In this document: positions 19,712 through 28,318 of the stretch, one piece after another
How positions within the stretch are numbered: position 1 is the stretch's first letter
Layout of the letters: each line of letters starts with the position of its first letter
Notes under the pieces: generated by a model
What the model was told of the DNA's origin: nothing
Databases searched by the model: none
Seen by the model: only the letters and a program-made list of their open reading frames with translations
Source: Nostoc parmelioides FACHB-3921
Lineage (GTDB): Bacteria > Cyanobacteriota > Cyanobacteriia > Cyanobacteriales > Nostocaceae
Length of the DNA stretch: 64,000 nt
Assembly: GCF_014696625.1 (NCBI RefSeq)
Contig: NZ_JACJQL010000003.1
Coordinates: forward strand, 1-64,000
Reading direction: 5' to 3'
Translations under genes and position numbers: made by a program

Positions 19712-20269
19712 ATGATTTCCCGACGCAATTTTCTACACATTTTGCTTGTCAGCTGCTTTGCTATTATCAGCTGGTTAAATTTTGCCCCCACTGCTTATGC
19801 ACTTGGGGGCAAACTCCCCGCTATCAACCAACCTGCACCCGATTTTACGTTACCAACCAATACAGGTGATGGTAAGCTTTCTCTTGCTGATTTGCGCGGT
19901 AAGTGGGTAGTTTTGTATTTTTACCCCAAGGACTTTACATCTGGTTGCACGATTGAAGCTCGTCGTTTTCAGCAAGATTTACCAACCTATCTGGATAAAA
20001 ATGTCCAGATTATTGGTGTGAGTGCTGATGATATAGACTCCCATGCTGAATTTTGTGATTCCGAGGGTCTAAAATTTCCTTTGTTGGCTGATACTGATGG
20101 CGAAGTGAGTAAGGCTTACGGTTCTTGGATCGGTTTTGTATCTATGCGTCATAGCTTTATCATTGATCCACAAGGTATTCTCCGAGAGACTTTTGTCAAA
20201 GTTAACCCGTCTGTTCATAGCACAGAAGTTCTGGCTCGACTTGAAAAATTGCAGTCCGCAGCTTCTTGA
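19712..20269 (+). CDS. PrxQ/Bcp-type peroxiredoxin, exported
   Basis: A 185-residue protein from ATG 19712 with an N-terminal basic and hydrophobic segment ending PTAYALGG, so it is probably exported or lumenal. The AhpC/TSA fold is clear: PAPDFTLPTN, KWVVLYFYPKDFTSGCT with peroxidatic Cys79, then IIGVSADDIDSH. The resolving Cys expected five residues after Cys79 in classical PrxQ is Arg84 here; Cys115 (EFCDSEG) is the remaining candidate. It would reduce H2O2 or alkyl hydroperoxides. An upstream start at 19661 is possible but would mask the signal sequence. Confidence 0.88.
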   Translation: MISRRNFLHILLVSCFAIISWLNFAPTAYALGGKLPAINQPAPDFTLPTNTGDGKLSLADLRGKWVVLYFYPKDFTSGCTIEARRFQQDLPTYLDKNVQIIGVSADDIDSHAEFCDSEGLKFPLLADTDGEVSKAYGSWIGFVSMRHSFIIDPQGILRETFVKVNPSVHSTEVLARLEKLQSAAS

Positions 20270-20383
20270 ACTTTATTACCGGAAATTTGGGTTTAAAACC
20301 TCCCCTTTCTCAGGGGACTTTCAACACTAATGTTTACAACCGTATCGGTATCACTCCAAAAGGAAGATAAAAGCTAATCTGCC

Positions 20384-20514
20384 TAGCTAAATTAATGGGT
20401 GCCTAAATTGCATAACTACTAATCAGGGCTGTTGACCGTTGACAGTTAACAGTTAACAGTTAACAGTTAACAGCCCTCACGTATAGATTGTGCAACTTAA
20501 AAGCACAATAGCTG
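20384..20514 (+). repeat. Dispersed hairpin element, family A copy 3
   Basis: Contains GTGCCTAAATTGCATAACTA, a central run of CAGTTAA heptamers, and GATTGTGCAACTTAAAAGCA. It lies between the convergent 3' ends of the peroxiredoxin and thioredoxin-like genes, where its stem could act as a bidirectional terminator. Confidence 0.78.
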
Positions 20515-20562
20515 AAAGATAACGGCAAAAACTGGGCTTATTATCTTAAAAACACCGAATCA

Positions 20563-21804
20563 TCAACGGATTCCATCATTATCAATAGCGCTGTATATAC
20601 CATCAGGGGCAAGTCCCAACCAAGGGTCAGAATTAGGAGTTAGAAATAGTTGAGCATATACTTTCTCATTGAGTATTGCCACGTCATTAGTCTGATTACC
20701 TTCCACAAACCATTGATGAATTTGGCTGTGTAGCATATATTCATTTCTGACTGTATCTAAAGCCATTACTGACTCAAAGTTTTTTACCAATTGCTGTACA
20801 TTAGCTGCTTTAGTTTTAGCTCGTATCAAAGCAACGCTGTTTTGATCTAGCTTAGTATCAGCTATGTAAAGTTGAGCTATTTTGTTCCAAGATTCCTCAT
20901 CTGTGATTTTTGCCAACGTCTCCCGACTGTTAGTAGGCTGAATAGTCCTAAGTAAGGGACGCTCTACAGCCATCTTAGAAACTGCCAAAGAACCTGCTAA
21001 CTCTGCGGTTGGTGGCTGATTTGTGTTATTTGGTGATTCTGTCAACCGGGGAAAAGAATTAATTCCCAGTTGAGATAAATCTGCTGTCCATTGGGTTTGG
21101 ATTGCTTGCAGGCGATCGCTGTGATATTTTTTTAAAAAAGCATCACGATTGGCAACAGGAAGCTGGTGATACTCTTGCGCTACTAATTCAGCTTGTTGTA
21201 GTTTTTGTAAAAAGGCTTTAGGGCTGTAAAGTCCAGGTATAGCATCAATAGGACGACCAGACTCATCCAACACATAATGAATGCTATTACCTGTAATCGT
21301 CCGTTCTAGCTTCCGACCATCACCAAAGTCGATTGTAACCTTTGGTACAGGACGCACTGATTGCCAGTGTAAAATAAAACGGTCTTGCAACAGATGAGAA
21401 ATTTCTGCATTGGGATATAGTGCAACACGGAAGAACCGACTATTAGCACAACTCAAATCCTGATCAAGCTTACCTAACAACCGCAAAGATAAAATCGGCT
21501 TACCACTAGCCTGAGCTGCTGCTTTAGCTTGTTCTATGTCAGTGTACCAGTAAAGACGAGAAGCATAACAATCTCGTTGCTGGCAGAGTGCATCTAAAGC
21601 TTTTCTGACTTGGGGGTTATGAAGTTGATTGCTATGGGATTTAAGAAATATTTGCAACCCCTTTGTTCCCTGTTTTCGTAATCTTGCTACTTCCTGAGAT
21701 AGTTGAGATGCTTGATTCACAGGAATTCCTGCATCAGCAGCCGGTAAAAAACTCAAGCCGATTATCATCAAGATACAGGCATTTCTGAGGTTGATAAATT
21801 TCAT
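20563..21804 (-). CDS. Exported protein with a thioredoxin-like region
   Basis: A 413-residue protein from ATG 21804 with a signal peptide (INLRNACILMIIGLSFLPAADA). Residues about 85-200 (YTDIEQAKAAAQASGKPIL and later GNSIHYVLDESGRPIDAIPG) resemble the thioredoxin-like fold used by DUF255 or DsbD-C type proteins, but no CxxC pair is in the usual place. There are three scattered Cys, including ALCQQRDC. The second half is unknown. It is convergent with the peroxiredoxin gene. Function unknown; confidence applies to the gene and its export. Confidence 0.6.
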   Translation of the reverse strand: MKFINLRNACILMIIGLSFLPAADAGIPVNQASQLSQEVARLRKQGTKGLQIFLKSHSNQLHNPQVRKALDALCQQRDCYASRLYWYTDIEQAKAAAQASGKPILSLRLLGKLDQDLSCANSRFFRVALYPNAEISHLLQDRFILHWQSVRPVPKVTIDFGDGRKLERTITGNSIHYVLDESGRPIDAIPGLYSPKAFLQKLQQAELVAQEYHQLPVANRDAFLKKYHSDRLQAIQTQWTADLSQLGINSFPRLTESPNNTNQPPTAELAGSLAVSKMAVERPLLRTIQPTNSRETLAKITDEESWNKIAQLYIADTKLDQNSVALIRAKTKAANVQQLVKNFESVMALDTVRNEYMLHSQIHQWFVEGNQTNDVAILNEKVYAQLFLTPNSDPWLGLAPDGIYSAIDNDGIR

Positions 21805-22063
21805 ATATTTAATATACACAGTGTGGATGTAAATACTCAAAAAAATACACAATAAAATCAGAATTTCTCAAGTATATTTAACTTTTTGAATACATTATTT
21901 GATACATATACAGAAAATTTAATTAAATTATCATTCCTTTAAAAAAGAAAAAAAATATTGTCAATTGTATTACAGCTAACACTTGAAATCCCTACAGCCA
22001 AAAGAATCTTCTAGAATTAAGAAAGGTGATAAGTACATATACCAACGGAGGAAACAAGAACTC

Positions 22064-22327
22064 ATGGCTGGTGGCGAGTCTCAGACCCCTGTTACTCTGT
22101 CAGACAGAGAACTGCAAATTATCGACTTAGTGGCCGCTGGCTTAACTAACCAAGAGATTGCAGCAAAACTGGAAATTAGCAAACGCACAGTTGATAATCA
22201 CATTAGCAACATCCTCGACAAGACGCGAACGGAAAACCGAGTAGCGCTAGTCCGATGGGCTTTACAGTGGGGTAAGGTCTGCTTGAATGACGTTAACTGT
22301 TGTTCTCTACCAAACCAGAACGACTGA
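22064..22327 (+). CDS. pedR: LuxR-type regulator resembling PedR
   Basis: An 87-residue single-domain regulator from ATG 22064, with GGAGG 12 nt upstream. The LuxR/FixJ helix-turn-helix is complete: LSDRELQIIDLVAAGLTNQE, then ISKRTVDNHISNILDKT. The tail RWALQWGKVC...NCC matches the small cyanobacterial regulator PedR, whose DNA binding in Synechocystis responds to thioredoxin and photosynthetic electron transport through a conserved Cys. Three Cys are present here. PedR assignment is from motif memory; a generic small LuxR-type regulator is the fallback. Confidence 0.75.
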   Translation: MAGGESQTPVTLSDRELQIIDLVAAGLTNQEIAAKLEISKRTVDNHISNILDKTRTENRVALVRWALQWGKVCLNDVNCCSLPNQND

Positions 22328-22789
22328 CAAAAGTTAATGGCGTGTGGCAAACGCCATTGATTGAGTGCATCTAGCACAGCGACGAATGTTGTCTGGTAAT
22401 ACAGATAATTTTGATGGTTTACTGATTGTTTTCTCCTCACGCATCTTTCATTTGTGAACCTCTAGCGCAAGTCTGATAAACGTCAGCATCAAGCAGTTAT
22501 TGCTCAACAGAGTGGTGATAAAGGTATGAAGGATAATGGGTAAGTGTTTAAAACCATTATTCCTTCATACCTCCACTTTGGGATGAGCGTCAGCATTGAA
22601 CAGATTTCCTACGGGACGCTACACTTAGCGTTTTATAGAGCATCGCGTTAGACTCGATGGGCGGCGACTTAAACTTATGTCAATAGACCTTGAAAAAATC
22701 ATCAACAAAAATTAGCAACAATCCCTAGCTTCAAGCGTTACATTTGTAAGAAGTTTATATTGCTCCATTAACTTGGGAGCAGTGTTCTT
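22328..22789. other. Intergenic region with strong stem-loops
   Basis: No gene seen. An AATGGCGT...ACGCCATT hairpin at 22336-22358 follows pedR and may be its terminator. A long near-perfect stem (17 bp, one bulge) lies at 22522-22571: GGTATGAAGGATAATGG against CCATTATTCCTTCATACC. Confidence 0.6.
22522..22571. repeat. Long inverted repeat, 17-bp arms
   Basis: GGTATGAAGGATAATGG (22522-22538) and CCATTATTCCTTCATACC (22554-22571) pair with a single bulged base around a 15-nt loop. It is not followed by a U-run. It could be a small RNA or a dispersed repeat. Confidence 0.6.
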
Positions 22790-23449
22790 ATGGATACCTC
22801 TGCTTATGTTCAAGGTAGCTCGTCTCCCTTTGATTTTCTAAATTTCAACTTGACAACACCTCAACCTCAACAGGACGCTGACCTACTAAAAAATCTGTCT
22901 TTTATCCCAGGGTTGAAAGAAATCTTGATGTTGCGTCAGGTTCACGCCCTCGAACACGCCACCGTTTGGGTGTTGAGTGAAACTAGAAACACTCAAACGC
23001 CCATAAGTAGACCAAGCCCAGTTCAAGTTGATAACGAGCTACTAGGTGGTTTGTCTACAGACCAAGGCTTTTACCTCTACGGAGAGGTGAATATTAGCAA
23101 TTTGCGGCGTGCTGTCACCCTTGCTCTCCACCGCCTAACAAATGGTGAATGGGATTTAGCCGTACATCCCCGGTGCGGTACGAACTTATCAGTGGCTATG
23201 CTGCTTACTGCTGGACTAGCAGTGGGTGTAAATCTCATGTTACCGTTCCGCCCTGTGGAACAATTGATAGGCTTAGGATTGGCAGCTAGCACCGCATCTG
23301 AACTTGCACCCGATTTAGGCTTAATAGCACAGCGATACATTACCACTGCGATTCCTTTTAACTTGGCAGTAGACAATATTACTATTTCCCGTGATGTTTG
23401 GGGTCGCCAAGGGCATTTTATTAAGGTGATATGGCGAGAGAGTCATTAG
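22790..23449 (+). CDS. DUF6391-like conserved cyanobacterial membrane protein
   Basis: A 219-residue protein. The segment MLRQVHALEHATVWVLSE is a conserved hallmark of this cyanobacterial family. It has a hydrophobic pair at about 135-170 (LSVAMLLTAGLAVGVNLMLP, LIGLGLAASTASELAPDLG). Function unknown. The His-containing HALEHAT motif could bind metal, but this is not established. It is a single gene with GGGAG about 10 nt before the ATG. Confidence 0.7.
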   Translation: MDTSAYVQGSSSPFDFLNFNLTTPQPQQDADLLKNLSFIPGLKEILMLRQVHALEHATVWVLSETRNTQTPISRPSPVQVDNELLGGLSTDQGFYLYGEVNISNLRRAVTLALHRLTNGEWDLAVHPRCGTNLSVAMLLTAGLAVGVNLMLPFRPVEQLIGLGLAASTASELAPDLGLIAQRYITTAIPFNLAVDNITISRDVWGRQGHFIKVIWRESH

Positions 23450-23466
23450 TCAAGTCGCTGCGCTCC

Positions 23467-23498
23467 AATTCAAAATTCAAAATTCAAAATTCAAAATT
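23467..23498. repeat. ATTCAAA heptamer array
   Basis: Four copies of the ATTCAAA heptamer just after the DUF6391 gene, the same unit as at 3043-3089. Confidence 0.8.
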
Positions 23499-23636
23499 AA
23501 ATACCTCACGGATAAATCTGGGGGCTTGAATTAATGCTGTTTCACTTTTTTTCTTCTCCATAAATAAATTTAGGGGCTTGTATCCTTTTTTCTTTGGTAA
23601 TTAGTTACTATCCTCATCCCTAGTACCCATTTCCTA

Positions 23637-24638
23637 ATGCGAAAACTTTATTTTTTAGTCCCAGGAACTGACGGCAAATTTGCTTGTGGTGGTCTTTGGG
23701 CAGAGTTAAAAACATTTAAATTGGCGCAGCAAATTTGCCATGCCGAGGTTGTAACTTACCGCCAAAGAGAAGTCGGAAAATTATTTCTTGATGAACTGTT
23801 AAAAGAAAAAAATTTAGATGACGTAATCTTTGTAATTAGCTGGGGTTTTGATATAGCCAAATTAGCGGCGAAACTCAAGCAACACAATGTGGTTTATCAT
23901 GCTCATAGTGCAGGTTATAAGTTCAGCCTACCTGCAAGTATTCCCATCATTACGGTGAGTCGTAACACTCTAGGATATTGGGGGCAAAAATCCCCTAATT
24001 CTCTCATTTATTATCTACCTAATGAGATTAGTCCTGAATTTAAAAATTTATATATAGAAAGAGATATAGATGTTTTAGTTCAGGCAAGAAAATCTTCTCA
24101 ATATTTGATAAAACAACTCATTCCAGCGTTAAAAGAAAAATGTCAAGTCGAGGTAGTTAATTCTTATGTTGAGGATTTACCTGGGCTATTTAATCGCGCT
24201 AAAGTTTATCTTTATGATTCTGCGGAATACTGGGCGCAACAGAATGTTAGTGAAGGTTTTGGGTTACAACCAATGGAGGCATTGGCTTGTGGGTGTCAGG
24301 TTTTTTCTAGTGTTAATGGTGGATTGGCAGATTATTTAGATCCTGGTTTTAATTGTCATAAAATATCTGGTTATTCCCAAGAATATGATGTCCAGCGTAT
24401 TTTCAAGGTCATAAATTCTTCCATGTCAGCAAGTTTATCAGAAGATTTCTTTGTTGAGTATCGGATGGAAACTATTCTGAAGCGGTTGCAAGTAATTCTA
24501 GGGGAACTGAACGAATTTTTTGACCACAAAAAATATCATGCAAGTAACATACCTAGCTTAACAAAAAGAAGATTAGTCAAACTTTTTATCAATAGAATTT
24601 ATGGTAAATTCCAAAAGAAATATTTTCAGGGTTTGTAG
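23637..24638 (+). CDS. GT4-like glycosyltransferase
   Basis: A 333-residue protein with two Rossmann-like halves. An N-terminal GTDGKFACGGLWAELK loop resembles the glycine-rich acceptor-domain loop of GT-B enzymes. The C-terminal NVSEGFGLQPMEALACGCQV with SVNGGLADYLDPG is the EGFGL...EA nucleotide-sugar binding motif of family GT4. The donor and acceptor are unknown. It begins at ATG 23637. The small membrane gene that follows by 24 nt may be co-transcribed. Confidence 0.82.
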   Translation: MRKLYFLVPGTDGKFACGGLWAELKTFKLAQQICHAEVVTYRQREVGKLFLDELLKEKNLDDVIFVISWGFDIAKLAAKLKQHNVVYHAHSAGYKFSLPASIPIITVSRNTLGYWGQKSPNSLIYYLPNEISPEFKNLYIERDIDVLVQARKSSQYLIKQLIPALKEKCQVEVVNSYVEDLPGLFNRAKVYLYDSAEYWAQQNVSEGFGLQPMEALACGCQVFSSVNGGLADYLDPGFNCHKISGYSQEYDVQRIFKVINSSMSASLSEDFFVEYRMETILKRLQVILGELNEFFDHKKYHASNIPSLTKRRLVKLFINRIYGKFQKKYFQGL

Positions 24639-24662
24639 GGAATTTTAGTAAAATACTAAGTG

Positions 24663-25028
24663 ATGGCTACATCCTCTTCACCTGTGTTTCAGAAAGCCTA
24701 CAAAAAGATGGTAATAGTAGTTGTAGTTATTAATACGATGATTTCCGTAGTGCTACTTTATGTAGCTTGGCGGGTTTGGCAGTTGAGAAGACTGATAGCA
24801 TTTGTTGCCGATCGCCTCATCGATTATGAGCGCTGTAGTCATGATTTACTATATAAAGCACCGGAAAATATTTATCTCGGCCAGCAAAATCTTCAAAATA
24901 TGCGGTTGAGTAACCAAAGTTTACAGATCCAAATTCAGCAAGTAAGGCAAATTGTCAGTTTATTATTGCTTGGTCAACGCACTTGGGGGCGTTATGTTCG
25001 CAAACCAGTCTCCATATCACCAAAATGA
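24663..25028 (+). CDS. Small single-span membrane protein
   Basis: A 121-residue protein from ATG 24663. It has one N-terminal transmembrane helix (MVIVVVVINTMISVVLLYVA) followed by a basic Trp/Arg-rich turn and a Gln-rich helical tail (QNLQNMRLSNQSLQIQIQQV) that may form a coiled coil. It is of the type conserved in cyanobacteria next to YtxH-like genes. Function not recognised. Confidence 0.6.
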   Translation: MATSSSPVFQKAYKKMVIVVVVINTMISVVLLYVAWRVWQLRRLIAFVADRLIDYERCSHDLLYKAPENIYLGQQNLQNMRLSNQSLQIQIQQVRQIVSLLLLGQRTWGRYVRKPVSISPK

Positions 25029-25168
25029 AGCCTGTAGGATCAAATCACGCATAAAAGCAACATTTTTGGTTGATATATTGTCACGCTAAATTAATCAGAT
25101 AAAATCGCCGGTGTTTTTCAAGAGGCGAAAACCACCTAAAATAAGTGTAAGGAGAGAAACAATATAAG

Positions 25169-25519
25169 ATGTCTAATAACCGTTCTGGAACATTTATTGG
25201 CGGTATGATGCTGGGAGCTACCATTGGTGCTTTAGCAGGGCTACTTGCTGCTCCACGCACAGGACGCGAAACTCGTAAACTTTTGAAAAAGTCTGCTGAT
25301 GCTATCCCCGAATTAGCAGAAGATTTATCAACAAGTGTACAAATTCAAGCAGATCGACTGTCTACCAACGCTTTGCGAAATTGGGATGAAACTTTAGATA
25401 GATTACGGGATGCGATCGCAGCTGGTATGGATGCTAGTCAGCGCGAAAGCCAAGTCTTGAAGCGCCAACAAGCTACTCCAGACGCTGATTCTCTTGCCCA
25501 AGAATTAGAAACCCCGTAA
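25169..25519 (+). CDS. YtxH domain-containing protein
   Basis: A 116-residue protein. The N-terminal glycine-rich membrane helix and following basic helix (IGGMMLGATIGALAGLLAAP, then RTGRETRKLLKKSAD) are typical of YtxH/gas-vesicle-like stress proteins. The rest is helical and amphipathic. It probably acts at the membrane with the downstream DUF948-like protein, a common pairing. A GGAG-type site precedes the ATG (AAGGAGAGAAAC). Confidence 0.8.
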   Translation: MSNNRSGTFIGGMMLGATIGALAGLLAAPRTGRETRKLLKKSADAIPELAEDLSTSVQIQADRLSTNALRNWDETLDRLRDAIAAGMDASQRESQVLKRQQATPDADSLAQELETP

Positions 25520-25603
25520 TTATGAAACAGAAATACATACAGTAAACCTTGTTTTCCTGTGTAGGTACAAGCCTAGTCGTAGATTATTTGAATTTTTATT
25601 GCC

Positions 25604-26149
25604 GTGGTTGAACCCCTGTTTTGGTTGGGACTGTCAATTGTCTTAGTCGCTACCAGCTTGACTGCTGTTTTGGTAGCGGCCATACCCGCTTTGCAGGAAT
25701 TAGCACGGGCAGCCCGCAGTGCTGAAAAGTTATTTGATACCCTCTCCAGGGAATTACCACCTACACTAGAAGCCATCCGCACAACAGGCTTGGAAATTAC
25801 AGATTTAACCGAAGATGTTAGCGAAGGTGTCAAAAGTGCCAGTCAGGTTGCAAGACAAGTTGACCAAAGTCTAGATGGCGCGAGAAAACAAGCTCAAAAT
25901 CTGCAAGTAGGTACACGCAGCATATTTGTTGGTGTCAAAACCGCCTGGAAAACCTTTACGAGACAAAAACCTACAAGAAGAGCAATTGAGCGTTTATCTA
26001 TTACAGAACCGTCCTCTTTTGCTGTCCGAGAACGAGAAGCACTGAAATCAGAAAATCGCCTCCCCAAAGCAGAAATATACCGGAGTCATGATGGTTACAG
26101 TGAAGCTTCTAACTGGAACAACGGCATTGATGAGGAGGAATATTTCTAG
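25604..26149 (+). CDS. DUF948-like membrane protein
   Basis: A 181-residue protein from GTG 25604. It has an N-terminal transmembrane helix (LFWLGLSIVLVATSLTAVLV) and a long helical region (residues 30-120: LARAARSAEKLFDTLSREL and ITDLTEDVSEGVKSASQV) resembling DUF948 proteins. The C-terminal 60 residues are basic and disordered. It follows the YtxH gene by 84 nt and is probably in the same transcript. Function unknown. Confidence 0.7.
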   Translation: MVEPLFWLGLSIVLVATSLTAVLVAAIPALQELARAARSAEKLFDTLSRELPPTLEAIRTTGLEITDLTEDVSEGVKSASQVARQVDQSLDGARKQAQNLQVGTRSIFVGVKTAWKTFTRQKPTRRAIERLSITEPSSFAVREREALKSENRLPKAEIYRSHDGYSEASNWNNGIDEEEYF

Positions 26150-26150
26150 G

Positions 26151-26271
26151 ACTTACGCATGAAAACGAAATATCAAGGGTTTGGAGAAGGGTATAGGGGT
26201 ATAGGGGTATAAATTTTTGAGACCCTTACACCCTTACACCCAGTCTCAACAGAAAATCTGGGTGCGTAAGT
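26151..26271 (+). repeat. Dispersed element, family C copy 1 (ACTTACGCA ends)
   Basis: A 121-bp unit with perfect 9-bp inverted ends ACTTACGCA and TGCGTAAGT. Inside are GAAATATCAAGGGTTTGG, GGTATAGGGGTATAG tracts and CAGTCTCAACAGA. An inverted relative is at 41338-41420 and a half-copy at 40727-40761. It starts 2 nt after the DUF948 gene's stop codon. Confidence 0.8.
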
Positions 26272-26436
26272 TTTAATCTCTAGTCAATAGTCATTCGCTA
26301 CATCCCCTAAGAATAATCTTTGCTTTCATCCCTAAGATTAGAGTAAAGTAAACAAGTGTAACAAACTATCACTTTTCTCATACTCTTTTGAAGTAACTTG
26401 TTCACTTTTACTGTTGATATTTGTATAAGAACGTCC

Positions 26437-27246
26437 ATGCAGTCTCGTTTTTGGCGACGAATTTTAGTATCTATTACAGTATTTTTCTTGGCTGGGTCAC
26501 TTTGGGTAATGAATTCCCCCTCTGCGCTGGCTTACGACAATCCTGAGTTGTTACCTAAGTTTTTCACACCAGTTGTAGACCTAGCTAAAACACTCCCAGA
26601 TCCGCAAGAAGAAAAGCTAGTCGAAGACATAGAGCAATTTGAGGCTGATACTGGTTGGAAACTACGTGTACTAACTCAGTATGACCGCACTCCCGGTAGG
26701 GCTGTAATTAATTATTGGGGTTTGGATGATAAAAGCATTCTCCTAGTTGCTGACTCCCGTGGCGGGAACATCCTCAGTTTTAGCGTTGGTGATGCAGTTT
26801 ATGAACTGTTACCCCGGACTTTTTGGATAGAACTACAAACCCGCTTTGGGAATTTGTATTTTGTCCGAGAACAAGGAGAAGACCAAGCAATTTTACAAGC
26901 GTTAGATTCAGTTAAAGGCTGTTTACTGAAAGGTGGTTGTAACGTTGTACCTGGGCTACCAAGGGAACAGTGGATTTTAACCTTAATTACATCCGTTATT
27001 GGTGGAATTATTTGTGGCTTTGCTGGACAACCCCGCAAGGAAGGACAAATTTTTGCTTGGCAATGGGCTTTAATTTTCTCACCATTGTGGGGAATTTTGT
27101 TTATAGCCTTTGGTATTGGGCCTGTGGTAACACGCACAAGTGACTGGCTACCTCTAGTTCGTAATTTCTCTGGTTTCTTCATTGGGGGTTTAGTGGCTTA
27201 CTTATCCCCTGTTTTTAGTCGTCCTTCGTCTAATGCTAATTCGTAG
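26437..27246 (+). CDS. TPM-domain protein (Psb32/TLP18.3-like)
   Basis: A 269-residue protein from ATG 26437 with a signal peptide (ILVSITVFFLAGSLWVMNS to ALAYD). Residues about 45-170 form a TPM domain (FTPVVDLAKTLPDPQEEKLV, GWKLRVLTQYDRTPG, ILLVADSRGGNILSFSVG). The C-terminus has two to three membrane spans. Relatives in cyanobacteria and chloroplasts (Psb32, TLP18.3) take part in photosystem II repair in the thylakoid; that role is inferred here. The upstream ATG or TTG at 26398 would hide the signal peptide. Confidence 0.8.
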   Translation: MQSRFWRRILVSITVFFLAGSLWVMNSPSALAYDNPELLPKFFTPVVDLAKTLPDPQEEKLVEDIEQFEADTGWKLRVLTQYDRTPGRAVINYWGLDDKSILLVADSRGGNILSFSVGDAVYELLPRTFWIELQTRFGNLYFVREQGEDQAILQALDSVKGCLLKGGCNVVPGLPREQWILTLITSVIGGIICGFAGQPRKEGQIFAWQWALIFSPLWGILFIAFGIGPVVTRTSDWLPLVRNFSGFFIGGLVAYLSPVFSRPSSNANS

Positions 27247-27327
27247 ATAGGGATGGGGGACAAAAAAGTAAAAAGGTAAAAGATTTTTTCTTTTGTCTTG
27301 GACTGGGGATTGGGAAGGATATATTAC

Positions 27328-27449
27328 TATAGGAATCATGTTTGATTTTTGAAAATATCTAAGTATCTGTAGGGTGGGCAATGCCCACCAAAACCATGAT
27401 ATGGTGGGCAATGCCCACCCTACTTATATTTCAGAAATCAAATACTAGT
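27328..27449 (-). repeat. Dispersed 122-bp hairpin element, family B copy 2
   Basis: The reverse complement aligns end to end with 368-489, same length. Its core GTAGGGTGGGCAATGCCCACC and inverted partner are better paired than in copy 1. It ends TTCAGAAATCAAATACTAGT. Confidence 0.82.
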
Positions 27450-27454
27450 GAAGA

Positions 27455-27474
27455 AGACGCGATGAATCGCGTCT
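27455..27474. repeat. AGACGCGAT hairpin, copy 2
   Basis: AGACGCGAT-GA-ATCGCGTCT. The following 50 bp (TCTCTACAAATGGTTTATTT onward to AAATTGGTAT) are shared with the copy at 37154. Confidence 0.7.
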
Positions 27475-27575
27475 CTACAAATGGTTTATTTGTCCCCTTC
27501 TTTTTTCAAATTGGTATTACTTAGCGATCGCCCAAACTGATAAGCTGAAGGCTAGTCTCTGAGAATTGAATAGCA

Positions 27576-28196
27576 ATGGAATGGCACGTAAGTGATGCTC
27601 AAAGTTTAGCAATTATCGATAGTGAAATTGGCGATCATGTGTTCTCGCCAGCAGAATATGAAATTGTTCGCCGTGTAATTTACGCTACGGCTGATTTTGA
27701 GTATAAATCTTTAATCAGATTTTCTGAGCGTGCTTTACAAGCTGGAGCCGCCGCATTGGCAGCACGAACTACTATTGTGGTAGATGTACCAATGGTGCAA
27801 ACAGGTATTGCTTACGATATTCAAAAGACCTTTGCTAACCCAGTTTTTTGCAGTACAGAAGCTTTGACTCGTCCCCAAATAGAAAAAACTCGCGCTGCAT
27901 GGGGAATTGAAACCTTAGCCAAACGCTATCCAGAAGGTATTTTTATCGTAGGTCAAGCGCCAACAGCTTTAACTACATTAGTGGATTTAATTGAAGCAGA
28001 AGAGATTAACCCAGCTTTAATCATTGCTACTCCCGTAGGGTTAGGAGATATAGAAGATGCTAAAAGGCGCTTGCAAGACTCTTTAGTTCCTAATATCACA
28101 ATCGACAGCCGTAAAGGTAATGCTGTTGTGGCAGCTGCGATCGCCGATGGTTTGATAGACTTGGCTTGGCAAGCTTATGGGCAGAAGAGGGAGTGA
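27576..28196 (+). CDS. cobH: Precorrin-8X methylmutase
   Basis: A 206-residue CobH/CbiC protein that moves a methyl group from C-11 to C-12 of the corrin ring to form hydrogenobyrinate (or cobyrinate) in cobalamin synthesis. Motifs visible are SLAIIDSEIGDH at the N-terminus, RRVIYATADFEYKSLIRFS, VVDVPMVQTGI, and IIATPVGLGDIEDAK in the C-terminal half. Length is normal. No other cobalamin genes are adjacent. The start is ATG 27576. Confidence 0.9.
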   Translation: MEWHVSDAQSLAIIDSEIGDHVFSPAEYEIVRRVIYATADFEYKSLIRFSERALQAGAAALAARTTIVVDVPMVQTGIAYDIQKTFANPVFCSTEALTRPQIEKTRAAWGIETLAKRYPEGIFIVGQAPTALTTLVDLIEAEEINPALIIATPVGLGDIEDAKRRLQDSLVPNITIDSRKGNAVVAAAIADGLIDLAWQAYGQKRE

Positions 28197-28199
28197 ATC

Positions 28200-28304
28200 A
28201 ATTCAAAATTCAAAATTCAAAATTCAAAATTCAAAATACCCTACGGGAAGCTAAAGCTACAAAATTCAAAATCTCCCCTGCTCCCCTGCTCCCCTGCTCC
28301 CCTG
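28200..28304. repeat. ATTCAAA array, family D motif and TCCCCTGC octamer array
   Basis: ATTCAAA heptamers (28200-28237), then ACCCTACGGGAAGCTAAAGC-type motif (28238-28265), then about four copies of the octamer TCCCCTGC (28273-28304). The middle motif recurs at 49560-49590 and, inverted, at 59349-59375. It fills the gap between the convergent cobH and membrane-protein genes. Confidence 0.78.
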
Positions 28305-28318
28305 CTTCTTCTCTCTCT

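Larger units (their letters stand above)
27247..27575. other. Intergenic region with two dispersed elements
   Basis: It holds family B copy 2 (27328-27449) and, touching it, an AGACGCGAT hairpin (27455-27474). No gene. The last 60 bp, with a GCGATCGCC site, precede cobH. Confidence 0.65.
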
